Assembly: GCF_003597395.2 (NCBI RefSeq) | Contig: NC_133771.1 | Coordinates: 132,669,332-132,733,331 of the forward strand | Direction: 5' to 3' | Origin: Chelonoidis abingdonii | Taxonomy: Eukaryota; Chordata; Testudines; Testudinidae | Length of the DNA: 64,000 nucleotides | In this document: piece after piece, positions 55,005-64,000 of the stretch | Position numbering within the stretch: the stretch's first letter is position 1 | Layout: every line of letters starts with the position of its first letter | Notes under the pieces: model-generated | What the model was told of the DNA's origin: nothing | Databases searched by the model: none | Seen by the model: only the letters and a program-made list of their open reading frames with translations | Program-made: the position numbers and the translations under genes

Positions 55005-58000
55005 GAAATAGCTCCAAAGAACAGTTGCCCCTTCACACTTCCGTAGGAGGGCACTTTGAAGAACATTTTAACATGTCATAGACCATGGAATAAGATGTCC
55101 TTAAGCCTATAGTATCCTGCTACAGCAACCCCACCCATATTGACTTTCTATCCTCTCCTGCTTGCTCAGTTCTGAGTTTTGTTGTAATCATTGGCTCCTC
55201 TCATTCTTATCCTTTGCCTGTCTCCTAATGCTCCTGCTTACAACCACACAAACCCTGTACTTTTGTATATTTGTGGAGGGAGTGGCAGCACTTTTGGAGC
55301 CAATTCCCATAATGGTGTGCAAATACATGTAATCACAAAGACTCATTTGCCTGACTAAAATCCTTCTTCCCAAACTAGAGCTGAGCAAACAGTGGAAAAC
55401 TGTTCTATGACAATTTGTATTTGATCATGTTCATTACCTTCTCCTTTCTGCTTGCTATGAAAGAGTTGAGCTTTATTAACACAAATCCTTCCAAAAAGAG
55501 ATTTCATCTCCCATTCTTGATAATTCAAAAATAAATTTTACATTTTGAAAAAGGAATTTTGCATATTTAAGTGTAATATTCAAAAGCTAACATTCCAGCT
55601 GTATTGACGAATGATCCAATAAAGGAATAGAAACAATATCATGTGACTTCTATTACTAATCAACATGCCACAAACTTAAAGGGTGAATATTTACAATTAA
55701 TTTTATGACAGCTTTTCATACAGGAGAAAACACTTCGCAAAGATTTGGAGAGAATTTTAAACAATGAATATACCTGAGAATTTCACAGCATGCTACACAC
55801 ATGGAGAGATGATAGCCATGTGATAAATTGCATATTTGCATAATAAATCCCATTTATCATGCACTTCTCACGACTTTCTCTCTGCTCAGTAATCTGTTCT
55901 GCATTTTGGAGCAGCTTCCAACAGTTGCCATTTAAAAAGATAATATCAAAACTGCCATCAAAGCATTTTCTCCCCCCCCACAAACAGAATTTCTTCCTAA
56001 AATTACCCTGGCCTGAGGCCCATGATGATTCACAATCCTGGACTAGTGAGAAGTTTAAGATCTCATGAGCCAACAGGATTTTATACCACTGAAAGGTGTG
56101 ATTCCCAGCTTTCCATGCAGCTATACAACACTTGATTCTACTTCTGGAAGATCATGGGATGTTGGATCCTCACAATGGACTATTGGACTTTAACAATGGG
56201 AAAGCTATTTTAGATAATTTCTAGAGGTTTCTAAAATGCAGTAGTTGTAATCTATTTATAATATTATGTTATTATATATTTTATGGTTTTAATTTTCAAC
56301 ATCTGGCCCAAGCCTCTACAAATGGACTCCTGGGGCCTGCTCCTGCCCTGCTGAAGTCTATGGGAAATTTGTCATTGAATTCAGCAGATGGTGATGAAGG
56401 CTCTTAGTTTGCAGGAAGAGGGAGATGACACTAGTACTTCGTAAAACTCTAAAATATTTGTATTTAATATAGTTTCTGTAGCATGCACAGGACACATGAT
56501 GGTGAGGGATAAAGTTTTTTTTAATCAGTCATCCCAGGCTAATGCTGATAAAGCCTTCACACAACACCATTGCCATCATATAGTTTTTGAATACAAATTG
56601 AGCCTTTGGAAGAACAGATTAAGAGGTGGGAGAATGCAAGAGAATGGTTCAGAGTGCATAGAGGAGGAGATCCTGAGCAGTTTAGGAACCAAAGGAAGGG
56701 GCAATGTAACATATGGGGGTAGAGGGGCAATATTTGCATTGCAGTAGAACAGTAAAATTGACTTAGAAAATCTTTAGTTATGGAGTGCTGTTGTCAATTT
56801 AATCCAGTGTGATTTATTGGTCTATATCTTCATGTATAATTGTGATGAAGTCATCTCTTAGAACATACCAGACGAAGTACTCTAGGTAGTTAACTGCACT
56901 ACCTTACGACTGATTTAGCCAATCACAGCCATTTTATAATGCTAATTAACTGACTAAACAGAGAAGTTCCAAGCTGTGACTAATCAGCATGGTTCACGAC
57001 TCAGAACCTATAAAACTCAGGGAGGTGAACTGTACTGCTCAGAGTCATGGCTTGGAATTACCATTACTCATCCGAATCTCTCAGCTGCTCCAGCTCATTT
57101 GTTTTAGACACATGCATATCGTATGGCATCCACGTTAATGCTCAGGAGCCAGATGCACCCAGGCTGCAGCAGGGAAATGTAGCTTACATCTTCCTGCACC
57201 CCTTTCAGTCAGAGTGAATGTCACACCACTAATAAAGCCTGAGTGTTCAGGCTCCACATGGGTGAAGTACATAGAGGTTGGGGCAGTCAAGCCCATCTCC
57301 CAATTCAGGGCCAGAGTGCAGGCCTCCTCTGTCACCAGGATCTGCTATGCCAATCTACGGACTGGAATGGAGGCCACAGCACCTCCATGCTAGTGGAGAA
57401 CTGCAGTCTCTGGATGTGTGTAAACATAGATCTTCAGCTCCTTCCCGTAGCCTGCTCCTTTACCATCTCTAGCCCATCCCAAAGTGGCCTTCTGTGTTGC
57501 CCTGGCATACACGTGTGTGAAGATCATTTCCATGGCACATGAGATATGTTGACACCACTCCTTATATACCTAGTCAGCTGGCCAATCTCCCACACTGCCC
57601 CTACATTGGAGCTTGAATGGTGTAAAGGGATTTTATTGGCCCTCTGCACTAAGGATGAATCTCATCTAAAGTGTACAGGCTGGACAGAGGGCAATGCATA
57701 CAGTAGGAATGTGCTCACTGAACAGCAAGGACAAGAGTCTCTCATTAAAATAGATAACACCAAGAAAAGATTGTTTTGATTGCTTTCAAATATTTAGTTT
57801 GATGATTTAGTTTTCATAGAGAAATTAGGTTTGGCTGACAGTTGCTGTTGCAGTGTATGCCCTGTGCCCTCACACTTCTGTTCCAATAAGTTATTGTGCA
57901 ATGTGTACAAGGGGGCAAAGTTAAACTGCACAGATAATCTTCATGTTGACATTTCCTGACTTTCTGATTGCTCTATTTTGCAACCTGAATGCACTTTTAA

Positions 58001-59185
58001 TATATGTTGGGATTTTAAAAGGGGCCAAAAAGAGTTAGGCAGTCATATAGTTTTACAAATTCTTTTTCTTAGTGTGTGAGCACTTTTTAGTCTTTGAAAA
58101 AAATGCTGTACTGCTGTTTTTGTGATGGCCATTCTCTTTTGGGAGAGCTCTTGCAGGTAGACTGCCTCACTTTCCCACAAGAATTGACTCTAGTTAGAGG
58201 GAGTTGCTTTCTTAGAACCAGGCGTTGGTGTTTTGGTTGATTTCAAAAAGAGGATTTTCCTGCATGTTGTTTGACCACTCCTGTTTGAGGACTAGTGTAT
58301 ATGCAGCTAACCTGAGTTCTCTAGGTCCCCAAGCTTCTGCCTCTAGGCATGCACATTGCTGCCTCATCCTAGGTGCCCATCTCCCACCTAAGCCCCAGCG
58401 TGACCTACGAACAAGGGGAACATAGGTGTGTTCAGTCTAACAAATCAGATCCCATTCAAAATGCACCCATCTTCCTGCTGCCTTGGCCCAGGGGCTCTGC
58501 TCCACCAGGCTAGACCTTATGCCTGGGTGTCTTTGCCCTCAATCACACAAGGAGGTCAGAACTGCCCTAACCCAACCCCCCCGCCATTAATTTCCCACAA
58601 CTGTAGGCTAGGGTTAGGACAGTGCTGACCATTTGTCTGGTGGAAAAGAGACCCCTGGCCAGGGACACAAGGAGGAGGATGAGCTACTGGCCACTGAATA
58701 GGTTTCCCCTACTGCTTAATAGCTCATGCTTTGGGGTTGGCCCCTGGCTGGTGAGTGAGTGTGTGGGACCATGCCACAGCAGTTGCAGAGGCCTTCTGAA
58801 GAGCCATGGGGCCAGCGACACTGAATCCCTGCAGGTGCCAGGTGCAGTGGAGGAGTTACACTTGCTGACTGTTATCAAGGGATATTTTTCATCAATCTGT
58901 GTGTCCAGTGAAATCAGGTTAAATCTAATCCTGCCAAGCCTCTGTATGGTGGACCGTGTTGCCTCCTTAATGTGAATATTTCCTGGGTCAAACAGCATTT
59001 GATCTATAAACTGGGTCTTTAGTCTTTTGTTCTTGTTTGCTTTAACTTTGCACACTATAGACCTTTAGACACACGGAAAACGATCTTTATTTCCATATAG
59101 TGTCACTGTTTCTTTCCTTTAACCCCTAGGAATGTAACTGTTGGACAATCAAAACTAAACATCTTGGGTAAAATTTTAAAGACTT
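55005..59185. other. Non-coding DNA, 4.2 kb, no gene recognised
   Basis: The longest repeat-poor stretch. Frames up to 123 codons exist (for example minus strand 58,684-59,055 overlapping plus strand 58,622-58,975) but overlap on opposite strands and show no domain. A C-run at 55,971-55,979 and an AT-rich run around 56,250-56,285 are the only composition features. I cannot tell intron from intergenic DNA here. Confidence 0.45.
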
Positions 59186-59189
59186 CTAG

Positions 59190-59250
59190 GTCCCATTTTC
59201 AAAAGTGACTTAGGTTCCTAAGTGCCAAAGAGCCAGATTTTCAAAGGTAT
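59190..59250. mobile_element. Foldback element fragment ('gattttcaaagg' family)
   Basis: The text 'ccattttcaaaagtgacttaggttcctaagtgccaaagagccagattttcaaaggtatttag' has inverted 'ttaggttcctaa' at its centre and matches the family of 3,291-3,428. It was interrupted or followed at once by the hAT element starting at about 59,257. Confidence 0.55.
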
Positions 59251-59256
59251 TTAGTA

Positions 59257-60215
59257 GGGATGTCAATTAATAGCAATTAACTCACACAATTAAACTAAAA
59301 AAAAATCACAATAAAAAAATCACACTTATAACAATAGAATACCAGTTGAAATTTATTAAATATTTTTGGATGTTTTTCTATATTTTCAATATTGATTTCA
59401 ATTAAAACACAGAATACAAGTGCATAGTGCTCACTTTATATTATTATTTTTTATTATAAATATATGTACTGTAAAAATGATAAATAAAAGAAATAGTATT
59501 TTTCAATTCACCTCATACAAGTAGTGAAGTGCAATCTCTTTATCATGAAAGTGTAACTTAAAAATGCTGATTTTTTTTGGTTACATAACTGCATTCAAAA
59601 ACAAAACAGTGTAAAACTCTAGAGCCTACAAGTCCACTCAGTCCTACTTCTTATTCTGCCAATCGCTAAGACAAACAAGTTTGTTTACATTGATGGGAGA
59701 TACTGCTGCCTGCTTCTTATTTACAATGTCACCTGAAAGTGAGTACAGGCATTCGCATGGCACTTTTGTAACTGGCATTGCAGGGTATTTACATGCCAGA
59801 AATGCTAAACATTTTTATGCTCCTTCTATGCTTCAGCCACCAATCCAGAGGACATGCTTCCATGCTGATGATGCTCATTCAAAAAATAATGCGTCAATTA
59901 AATTTGTGACTGAACTTTTTGGGGGAGAATTGTATGTCTCCTGCTCTGTTTTACCCGCATTCCGCATATATTTCATCTTATTGCAGTCTCGGATAATGAC
60001 CCAGCATATGTTCATTTTAAGAACACTTTCACAGCAGATTTGACAAAACGCAAAGAAAGTACTGCTGTGAGACTTCTAGAAATAGCTACAGCTCTCGACC
60101 CAAAGTATAAGAATCTCAAGTGCTGTCCAAAATTTGAGAGGGACGAGGTGTGGCACATGCTTTTAGAAGTCTTAAAAGAGCAATACCAGGCCAAATTTAA
60201 AACATACGCCAGCTG
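59257..60215. mobile_element. Self-complementary hAT element with transposase pieces on both strands
   Basis: Starts 'gggatgtcaattaatagcaattaactcacac' and continues with AT-rich text. 59,640-59,810 is transposase C-terminal sequence in antisense. About 60,000-60,205 is transposase sequence in sense (FKNTFTADLTKRK, LLEIATALDPKYKNLK, FERDEVWHMLLEVL). I know this family in reptiles as a hAT element with long inverted ends copied from its own 3' part. The right terminus is missing here: similarity stops near 60,215, so the copy is truncated. Its insertion point abuts a 'tcaaaggtatttag' foldback fragment. Confidence 0.75.
60000..60213 (+). pseudogene. hAT transposase fragment, sense strand
   Basis: Plus-strand frame with NTFTADLTKRKESTAVRLLE, IATALDPKYKNLKCCPKFER and DEVWHMLLEVLKEQY, ending at a stop near 60,213. 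ALDPRYK-type words are typical of the region upstream of the dimerisation domain in hAT transposases; here the family arginine is lysine. The dimerisation domain that should follow is absent. The same domain exists in antisense at 59,640-59,810, consistent with the fold-back architecture. Confidence 0.72.
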
Positions 60216-60244
60216 AGAATCAGGACTTGTACATCAGTGTAGCT

Positions 60245-60475
60245 TTGACTTCAGTATTGCCTAGCAATTAGCCCACTGGACTAGGACTCAAAAATTCTAA
60301 CCCTGGTTCTACTATTGGCCTGTTGTATGTGATGGCCCCTCTCTGTGCCTCATTTTTCCCCATGTGCAAAATGGGGGGCTAATGATGCTGTCATCCTTCA
60401 TAAACGCCTGGAGTTCTATGGGTGACAAGTACTAAATAAGATCTAGGTTTTAGTAGTATTATTTATTACACAGTT
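60245..60475 (+). repeat. MIR-like SINE
   Basis: Words: 'gcccactggactaggactcaaaaattctaaccctggttctactattggcctg' (60,270-60,321), 'cctctctgtgcctcatttttccccatgtgcaaaatgggg' (60,338-60,376) and 'gggtgacaagtactaaataag' (60,420-60,440). It is a diverged copy whose ends are approximate. Confidence 0.65.
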
Positions 60476-60783
60476 CCTGTTATTGTGGACAAACTTTTTG
60501 AAAAAGTTTGGGGTTTGACAGCAGAGCCTATTCTTACCTCTTCTGCAAGGTGTTCCACCACCATGGTCCCAAGGTACTAATAATGCCTTTCTTTCAGTGA
60601 GTGTGGCAGATGCTCAGCCCCTCACAGGAGGTGCTCAGGACCTTGCACCTCAATACTTTTAATACTACTTTTCCAAACAAAGCAGCCATAAGGTATATAA
60701 TGTGAAAACCTCTGCTTGCCCGTGTTGTAGAAAGAAAGGCCACTGGATAGCTGTTAGTGCCACCTCACCCTACTAGCGAAACT

Positions 60784-61610
60784 ATTTCTGGCCTTCAAAC
60801 AACCCCCCAACCTCCCCAAGCTCATCATCAGAAGCAAGCTCCCCACAGATCAGGACACATTAACTCAAAGCAGCACCAGACCTTGCCAGCACAACAGACG
60901 TAAAACCAGTAGACAGATCTACACTGCTACAATGATCAATACCCTCCATAACATACAAGATTCATGGACTCTACACATGCCTATTGCAATGTGTGAGGTA
61001 TCTCATCCGGTGCATCAAGTGCCCCAATAACCACTATGTGGGTAAAACCAGACAATCACAACACTCTCATTTAAACTCACACAGAAAAGTGATAAAAGAC
61101 AAAAACACTGTATCACCTGTGGGCAAACAATTTTCACAAAGCAATCACTCCATATTTGACATCTCAGTCCATGTCATCATAGGAAACCTGCACAACACTA
61201 TCAAAAGTTGAGCCTGGGAAGATAAATTCACAGCTCTGCTAGACACTAAAAACCATGGGCTCAACAGAAAGACCATCTTTTTGGGCACATTACCACAATT
61301 TGTAACACACCCCGCTGCCTCCTAGACCTTAACTGCCCACTTCATTTTACTAGTCTCCTACAGCATGTGTAACCCCTTATGCTTAACGGTCTAGACTTGA
61401 ACTGTCTACTTCGTTTTAAGTGGTCCCCCACAATGTATTAAACCCTTACGCTTAAGAGTGTATTTCAACTTGTATTTAGCTCAGACACTCTGGTTTCCTT
61501 CCCCAGAAGTGCAAAAGCTTGTACCTTCCACCAACAGAAGTTTTTCCAATAAAAGATTGTCTCTCTCATACCATGGGACCAATATGGCTATAAGAACACT
61601 AAAAACAACT
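60784..61610 (+). mobile_element. Penelope-like retroelement, 3' part with GIY-YIG domain
   Basis: Collinear with 45,768-46,740: the same 'catcagaagcaagctccccacaga', 'atgatcaataccctcca', 'gcatcaagtgcccca' and 'ctgctgcctcc' anchors occur in order, but without the 199-bp insertion. It carries the endonuclease (60,984-61,211) and a tail 'agtgcaaaagcttgtaccttccaccaacagaag ... ccaataaaagattgtctctctc' ending near 61,610. The reverse transcriptase is absent, so the copy is 5'-truncated. Confidence 0.82.
60984..61211 (+). pseudogene. GIY-YIG endonuclease of a Penelope-like element
   Basis: A 75-codon frame: VRYLIRCIKCPNNHYVGKTR and SQHSHLNSHRKV. In GIY-YIG nucleases of Penelope-like elements a 'vYl..C..C...YvG.T.r....R...H' order holds the catalytic tyrosine, arginine and histidine. 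Here the tyrosines (RYLI, HYVG) remain but the arginine of the first helix reads histidine (QHSHLNSH), so activity is unlikely. It is only the domain core, without the rest of the polyprotein. Confidence 0.78.
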
Positions 61611-61619
61611 TAGCAGCTT

Positions 61620-63035
61620 TGAGAAATGCTGCTCATTCTGATGGTTCTGAAAGGACAAAAAAGGAGCCTTGTCAAAATTTAGCAGCTGATAACTTATTGA
61701 CTAACATGAAGCATGAAACATTCTAAATGCTTACCAAAGTCAGCAGAGCTTTTACAAGGCCTGTCTGTGCAACTCACAGATGGAGATTTGTATCAAAACA
61801 GAGGCTGTGATCACACAGAGTGGTCAATTTGCTTTGGGCTAGGGATTTAAGATGAGACTTGGTCTTTGTTGAAAACACTCTTCAAGCTTCAGCTCTGCTA
61901 GAAGCATTTGCAAGTGATGTTAAAATTCCAGTTAGGCCTAAGTGGAACCAAATGAACTGATGATTTCCCAACTTCAAACAGTTAGTTAGTTCCTTGAGGG
62001 AAAAACTGGGAGGAGACAGGAACAGGGGCCAAAAAAGGTCACAGTTGAACCGCTGTCAGTAAGAGAAAATAAGGGCTTCTTGATACGGAGAGAATGTCTC
62101 CATTTATACGCCTCAGACCAGTCTTGTTAAAAGAGGATCCTAGTATAAAGCATGTCTTTGAACCAAAAGCATGTCTCAGTGCAACAAAATGTAACAGTAA
62201 TTGATACCTAATCTTGTAACGGCTCTTTAGATTACATGCCCATTAACTACAGGGTATTTCACTGGCTATCAGATTCCTGCTTGTGCTTTGGTCAAGCTCT
62301 AATGCACAAGACTTATATGTCCAGGCAATGGCAAACTCACTTATTTTATGAGACCGTGTCAGACTTGGCTGCTTCTCTAAAATGTTCAGTCAGTTTACTA
62401 CCCTGCAGGGTCAATTAAATATATATCTGGCAATATCATTAGTTAAAAAAAAAACAAAAACCACAATCTAAAAACTGTTAGGACACAAATGCATGAAAAT
62501 GCAGAGCTATAATTGCTGAAATAAAAGGCTGCTGGATGTTTTCCAGAAGACTTAGTGAAATGAAAATGTTTGATCTTCTGTTAACATGGAACGCTCTTTT
62601 ATACTTTGAACAGCTTTTCTTTTGTTTGTTGAATTCTATTTTCCTGTTCTGAGCAACTGCTATAGTGAAATCTAGGACGTTGGAGAAAGCTCTTGGTGTT
62701 AACTCTCAGAGACTATTTCAGCAGCAAACAGAGTTCAGTATCAAGTCTCAATACATTCTTCCTTCATCTCTTGTTGGTCTGAAAGACCAGCTCTGTCCAG
62801 ACTTTGCCCTTATTACAGCAGCAGGTTCTGCACTTCAACTTTGCCATAGTACCAAGGGTCCATCTACATAGCTCTCTTTCTTCTTCTTTAGAGCTTGTGA
62901 AAGGGGCCAAATAACACTGGTAGCAGGTGAAGTTCTATTATATATCCAAAGACCAGGACAATGGGAATGCAAGTTCCCCACTCTGCCTTACTATTGTGCC
63001 TCTGCACTGACGTGGTGGGATCATCTCTAGGGCTG
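61620..63035. other. Non-coding DNA, nothing recognised
   Basis: No gene or supported repeat; an A-run occurs at 62,445-62,459. A 68-codon frame at 62,665-62,871 lacks any signature. Confidence 0.4.
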
Positions 63036-63044
63036 AGGGCAGTT

Positions 63045-63420
63045 CACTCTCCGTCAATGTTCCCTCTAATCTTTTACATCCATGTGCGGAATTAACTTTG
63101 TTATGTGCACCAATATGGAGGTGATGTGTAGCGAGGGTGGGGCTGAGGGGTTCAGAGTGTGGGAGGGGGCTCAGGGCTGGGGCAGAGGGTTGGAGAGTAG
63201 GGGGAGAGGGCTCTGGCAATGGGTGAAGGCTCTGGGGTGGGGCTGGGGGTTTGGGGTGTGGGAGAGGGCTCAGGGCTCGGGCAGAGGGTTGGGGAGTGAG
63301 GGGGGATGAGGGCTCTGGTTGGGGGTGTAGGCTTTGGGGTGGGGCCAGGGATGAGGGGTTTGGGCTGCAGTGGGGAGAGAGGACTTTCCCCAGCCCTCTC
63401 TCACTGCAGCAGCCTGGGAC
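63045..63420. repeat. GC-rich minisatellite with ~100-bp units
   Basis: Units begin at 63,136, 63,236 and 63,338 with 'ggtggggct' or 'ggtggggcc' and share 'gtgggag(a/g)gggctcagggct(g/c)ggcagagggttgg' in the same register, giving spacings of 100 and 102 bases, with about 2.3 copies. It is preceded by 'catgtgcggaattaactttgttatgtgcaccaatatggaggtgatgtg', the usual edge of a dispersed repeat that hosts this minisatellite. The long frames on both strands (184 codons minus at 62,938-63,492) are Pro/Ser or Gly-rich products of the repeat. Confidence 0.78.
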
Positions 63421-63893
63421 TGGGCACCTTTTTCCAGGCCATGGCAGCTCTGCGGCCAGGCCCGGGGGAGAGGCACCTCTCCTCGCTTGCATGGCCCTTG
63501 ATAGCCTGCTGCATGGCCACGCAGCTTACAGGGAACTTAGCTCTCCATGCCTGTCTTCACTTTCTCTATGATAGTGGTTTTCTAATGTGGACAACTGTTC
63601 ACATTAGAAACCTAGGAAATGGGCTGGGACCACCAAATCATTTGACATAGCCCCATGAAAAGTCATCATGCAGGAGTTACAACAGTGAGAATGCACTTAT
63701 AAAGGTAGGGGCTTGTGTGGTTAGAAGATGAACACATTGTTGCCCTTTGTCAGGTGGTTGCAGATGTCAGAGCCTTGCAGATTGATTTCCTGTTGGAGGG
63801 AAAAATCAGTGATGTGAAGTCTGGGTATTTTCTTAGTCTATTGTCTTAGTATAACTTGTTTAGTAAATCTGCGGTTAGGCACTTGTCACGGAG

Positions 63894-64000
63894 TCTGGCC
63901 CTGCACCCCTCTTCCTGGGACCCACAGTGACTTTTATCCAGCCAGTAAAACAGAAGGTTTATTGGACAACAGGAACACAGGTTACAGCAGAGCTTGCAGG
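63894..64000 (-). mobile_element. LTR, antisense, cut by the window end
   Basis: Starts TGTCACGGAGTCTGG at 63,894 and runs through 'gacttttatccagccagtaaaacagaaggtttattggacaacaggaac'. The complement of this is the same R/U5 word as in the solo LTR at 27,840-27,895, with an intact AATAAA signal (complement near 63,958-63,963) that the other copy lacks. The rest lies beyond the window. Confidence 0.75.

Noticed and set aside
58622..59055. Opposite-strand frames of 117 and 123 codons
   Set aside because: Mutually overlapping, no recognised domain, no splice context. A host exon cannot be excluded but nothing supports one.
62938..63492. 184-codon minus-strand frame rich in proline and serine
   Set aside because: It is the minisatellite read backwards. 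The period of about 100 bases explains its repeated HPLPEPS-like words, and plus-strand frames of similar length overlap it.
1..64000. Bacterial-type features (operons, CRISPR, ribosome binding sites, riboswitches)
   Set aside because: The content is vertebrate transposon-rich DNA. No regularly spaced short repeats, dense coding or bacterial promoters were seen.

Overview
The window looks like non-coding vertebrate nuclear DNA, most likely from a turtle (Testudines); a crocodilian is the main alternative. The evidence is the repeat content, not a gene: CR1-type LINE tails, Penelope-like retroelements with a GIY-YIG domain, MIR-like tRNA-derived SINEs, GC-rich LTRs bounded by TGTCAC/GTGACA, and many hAT-type foldback elements in families I associate with turtle genomes. 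I find no host protein-coding gene, tRNA, rRNA or CRISPR. The open reading frames that can be explained are decayed pieces of transposable elements; the rest are short and look like chance.

Layout. 1-7,550 is mostly unassigned DNA with MIR-like SINE pieces, a small foldback element and an antisense LTR at 4,099-4,567. 7,562-10,929 is a 3.4 kb hAT transposon with a perfect 8-bp target duplication, a decayed transposase end on the minus strand and an LTR nested inside. About 11,600-31,940 is occupied by two successive copies of the same ~10.2 kb sequence (copy A 11,600-21,797, copy B 21,800-31,935). They differ mainly by scattered one-base gains and losses. This looks much more like a failed-overlap gap fill with raw long reads than a real duplication. 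Each copy carries an LTR-like block, a hAT-like coding remnant, a solo LTR with ACAG target duplications, a long MIR-free stretch and the start of a CR1 LINE.

32-44 kb holds the rest of that CR1, three further foldback elements, an antisense CR1 with a 168-codon reverse-transcriptase end (34,976-35,700), twin perfect palindromes (36,563-36,619), an LTR with a 205-bp hAT element nested in it (40,500-41,264) and a purine-rich block. 44.3-46.75 kb is a broken Penelope-like element whose endonuclease is split by a 199-bp insertion folded on itself. 47-54 kb has SINEs, a Penelope terminal region carrying a dead hammerhead-ribozyme motif (53,115-53,152), and a foldback element with three ~80-bp hairpin units. 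54-55 kb is a decayed LINE reverse transcriptase. 59-61.6 kb has a self-complementary hAT element and a second Penelope 3' part. 63-64 kb has a 100-bp-unit minisatellite and an LTR cut by the window edge.

The elements do not act together as a pathway. They are layers of insertions whose nesting gives relative ages. The two observations that matter most are the probable false duplication, which makes half of 11.6-31.9 kb redundant and error-prone, and the cluster of ribozyme and hairpin relics belonging to Penelope-like elements.
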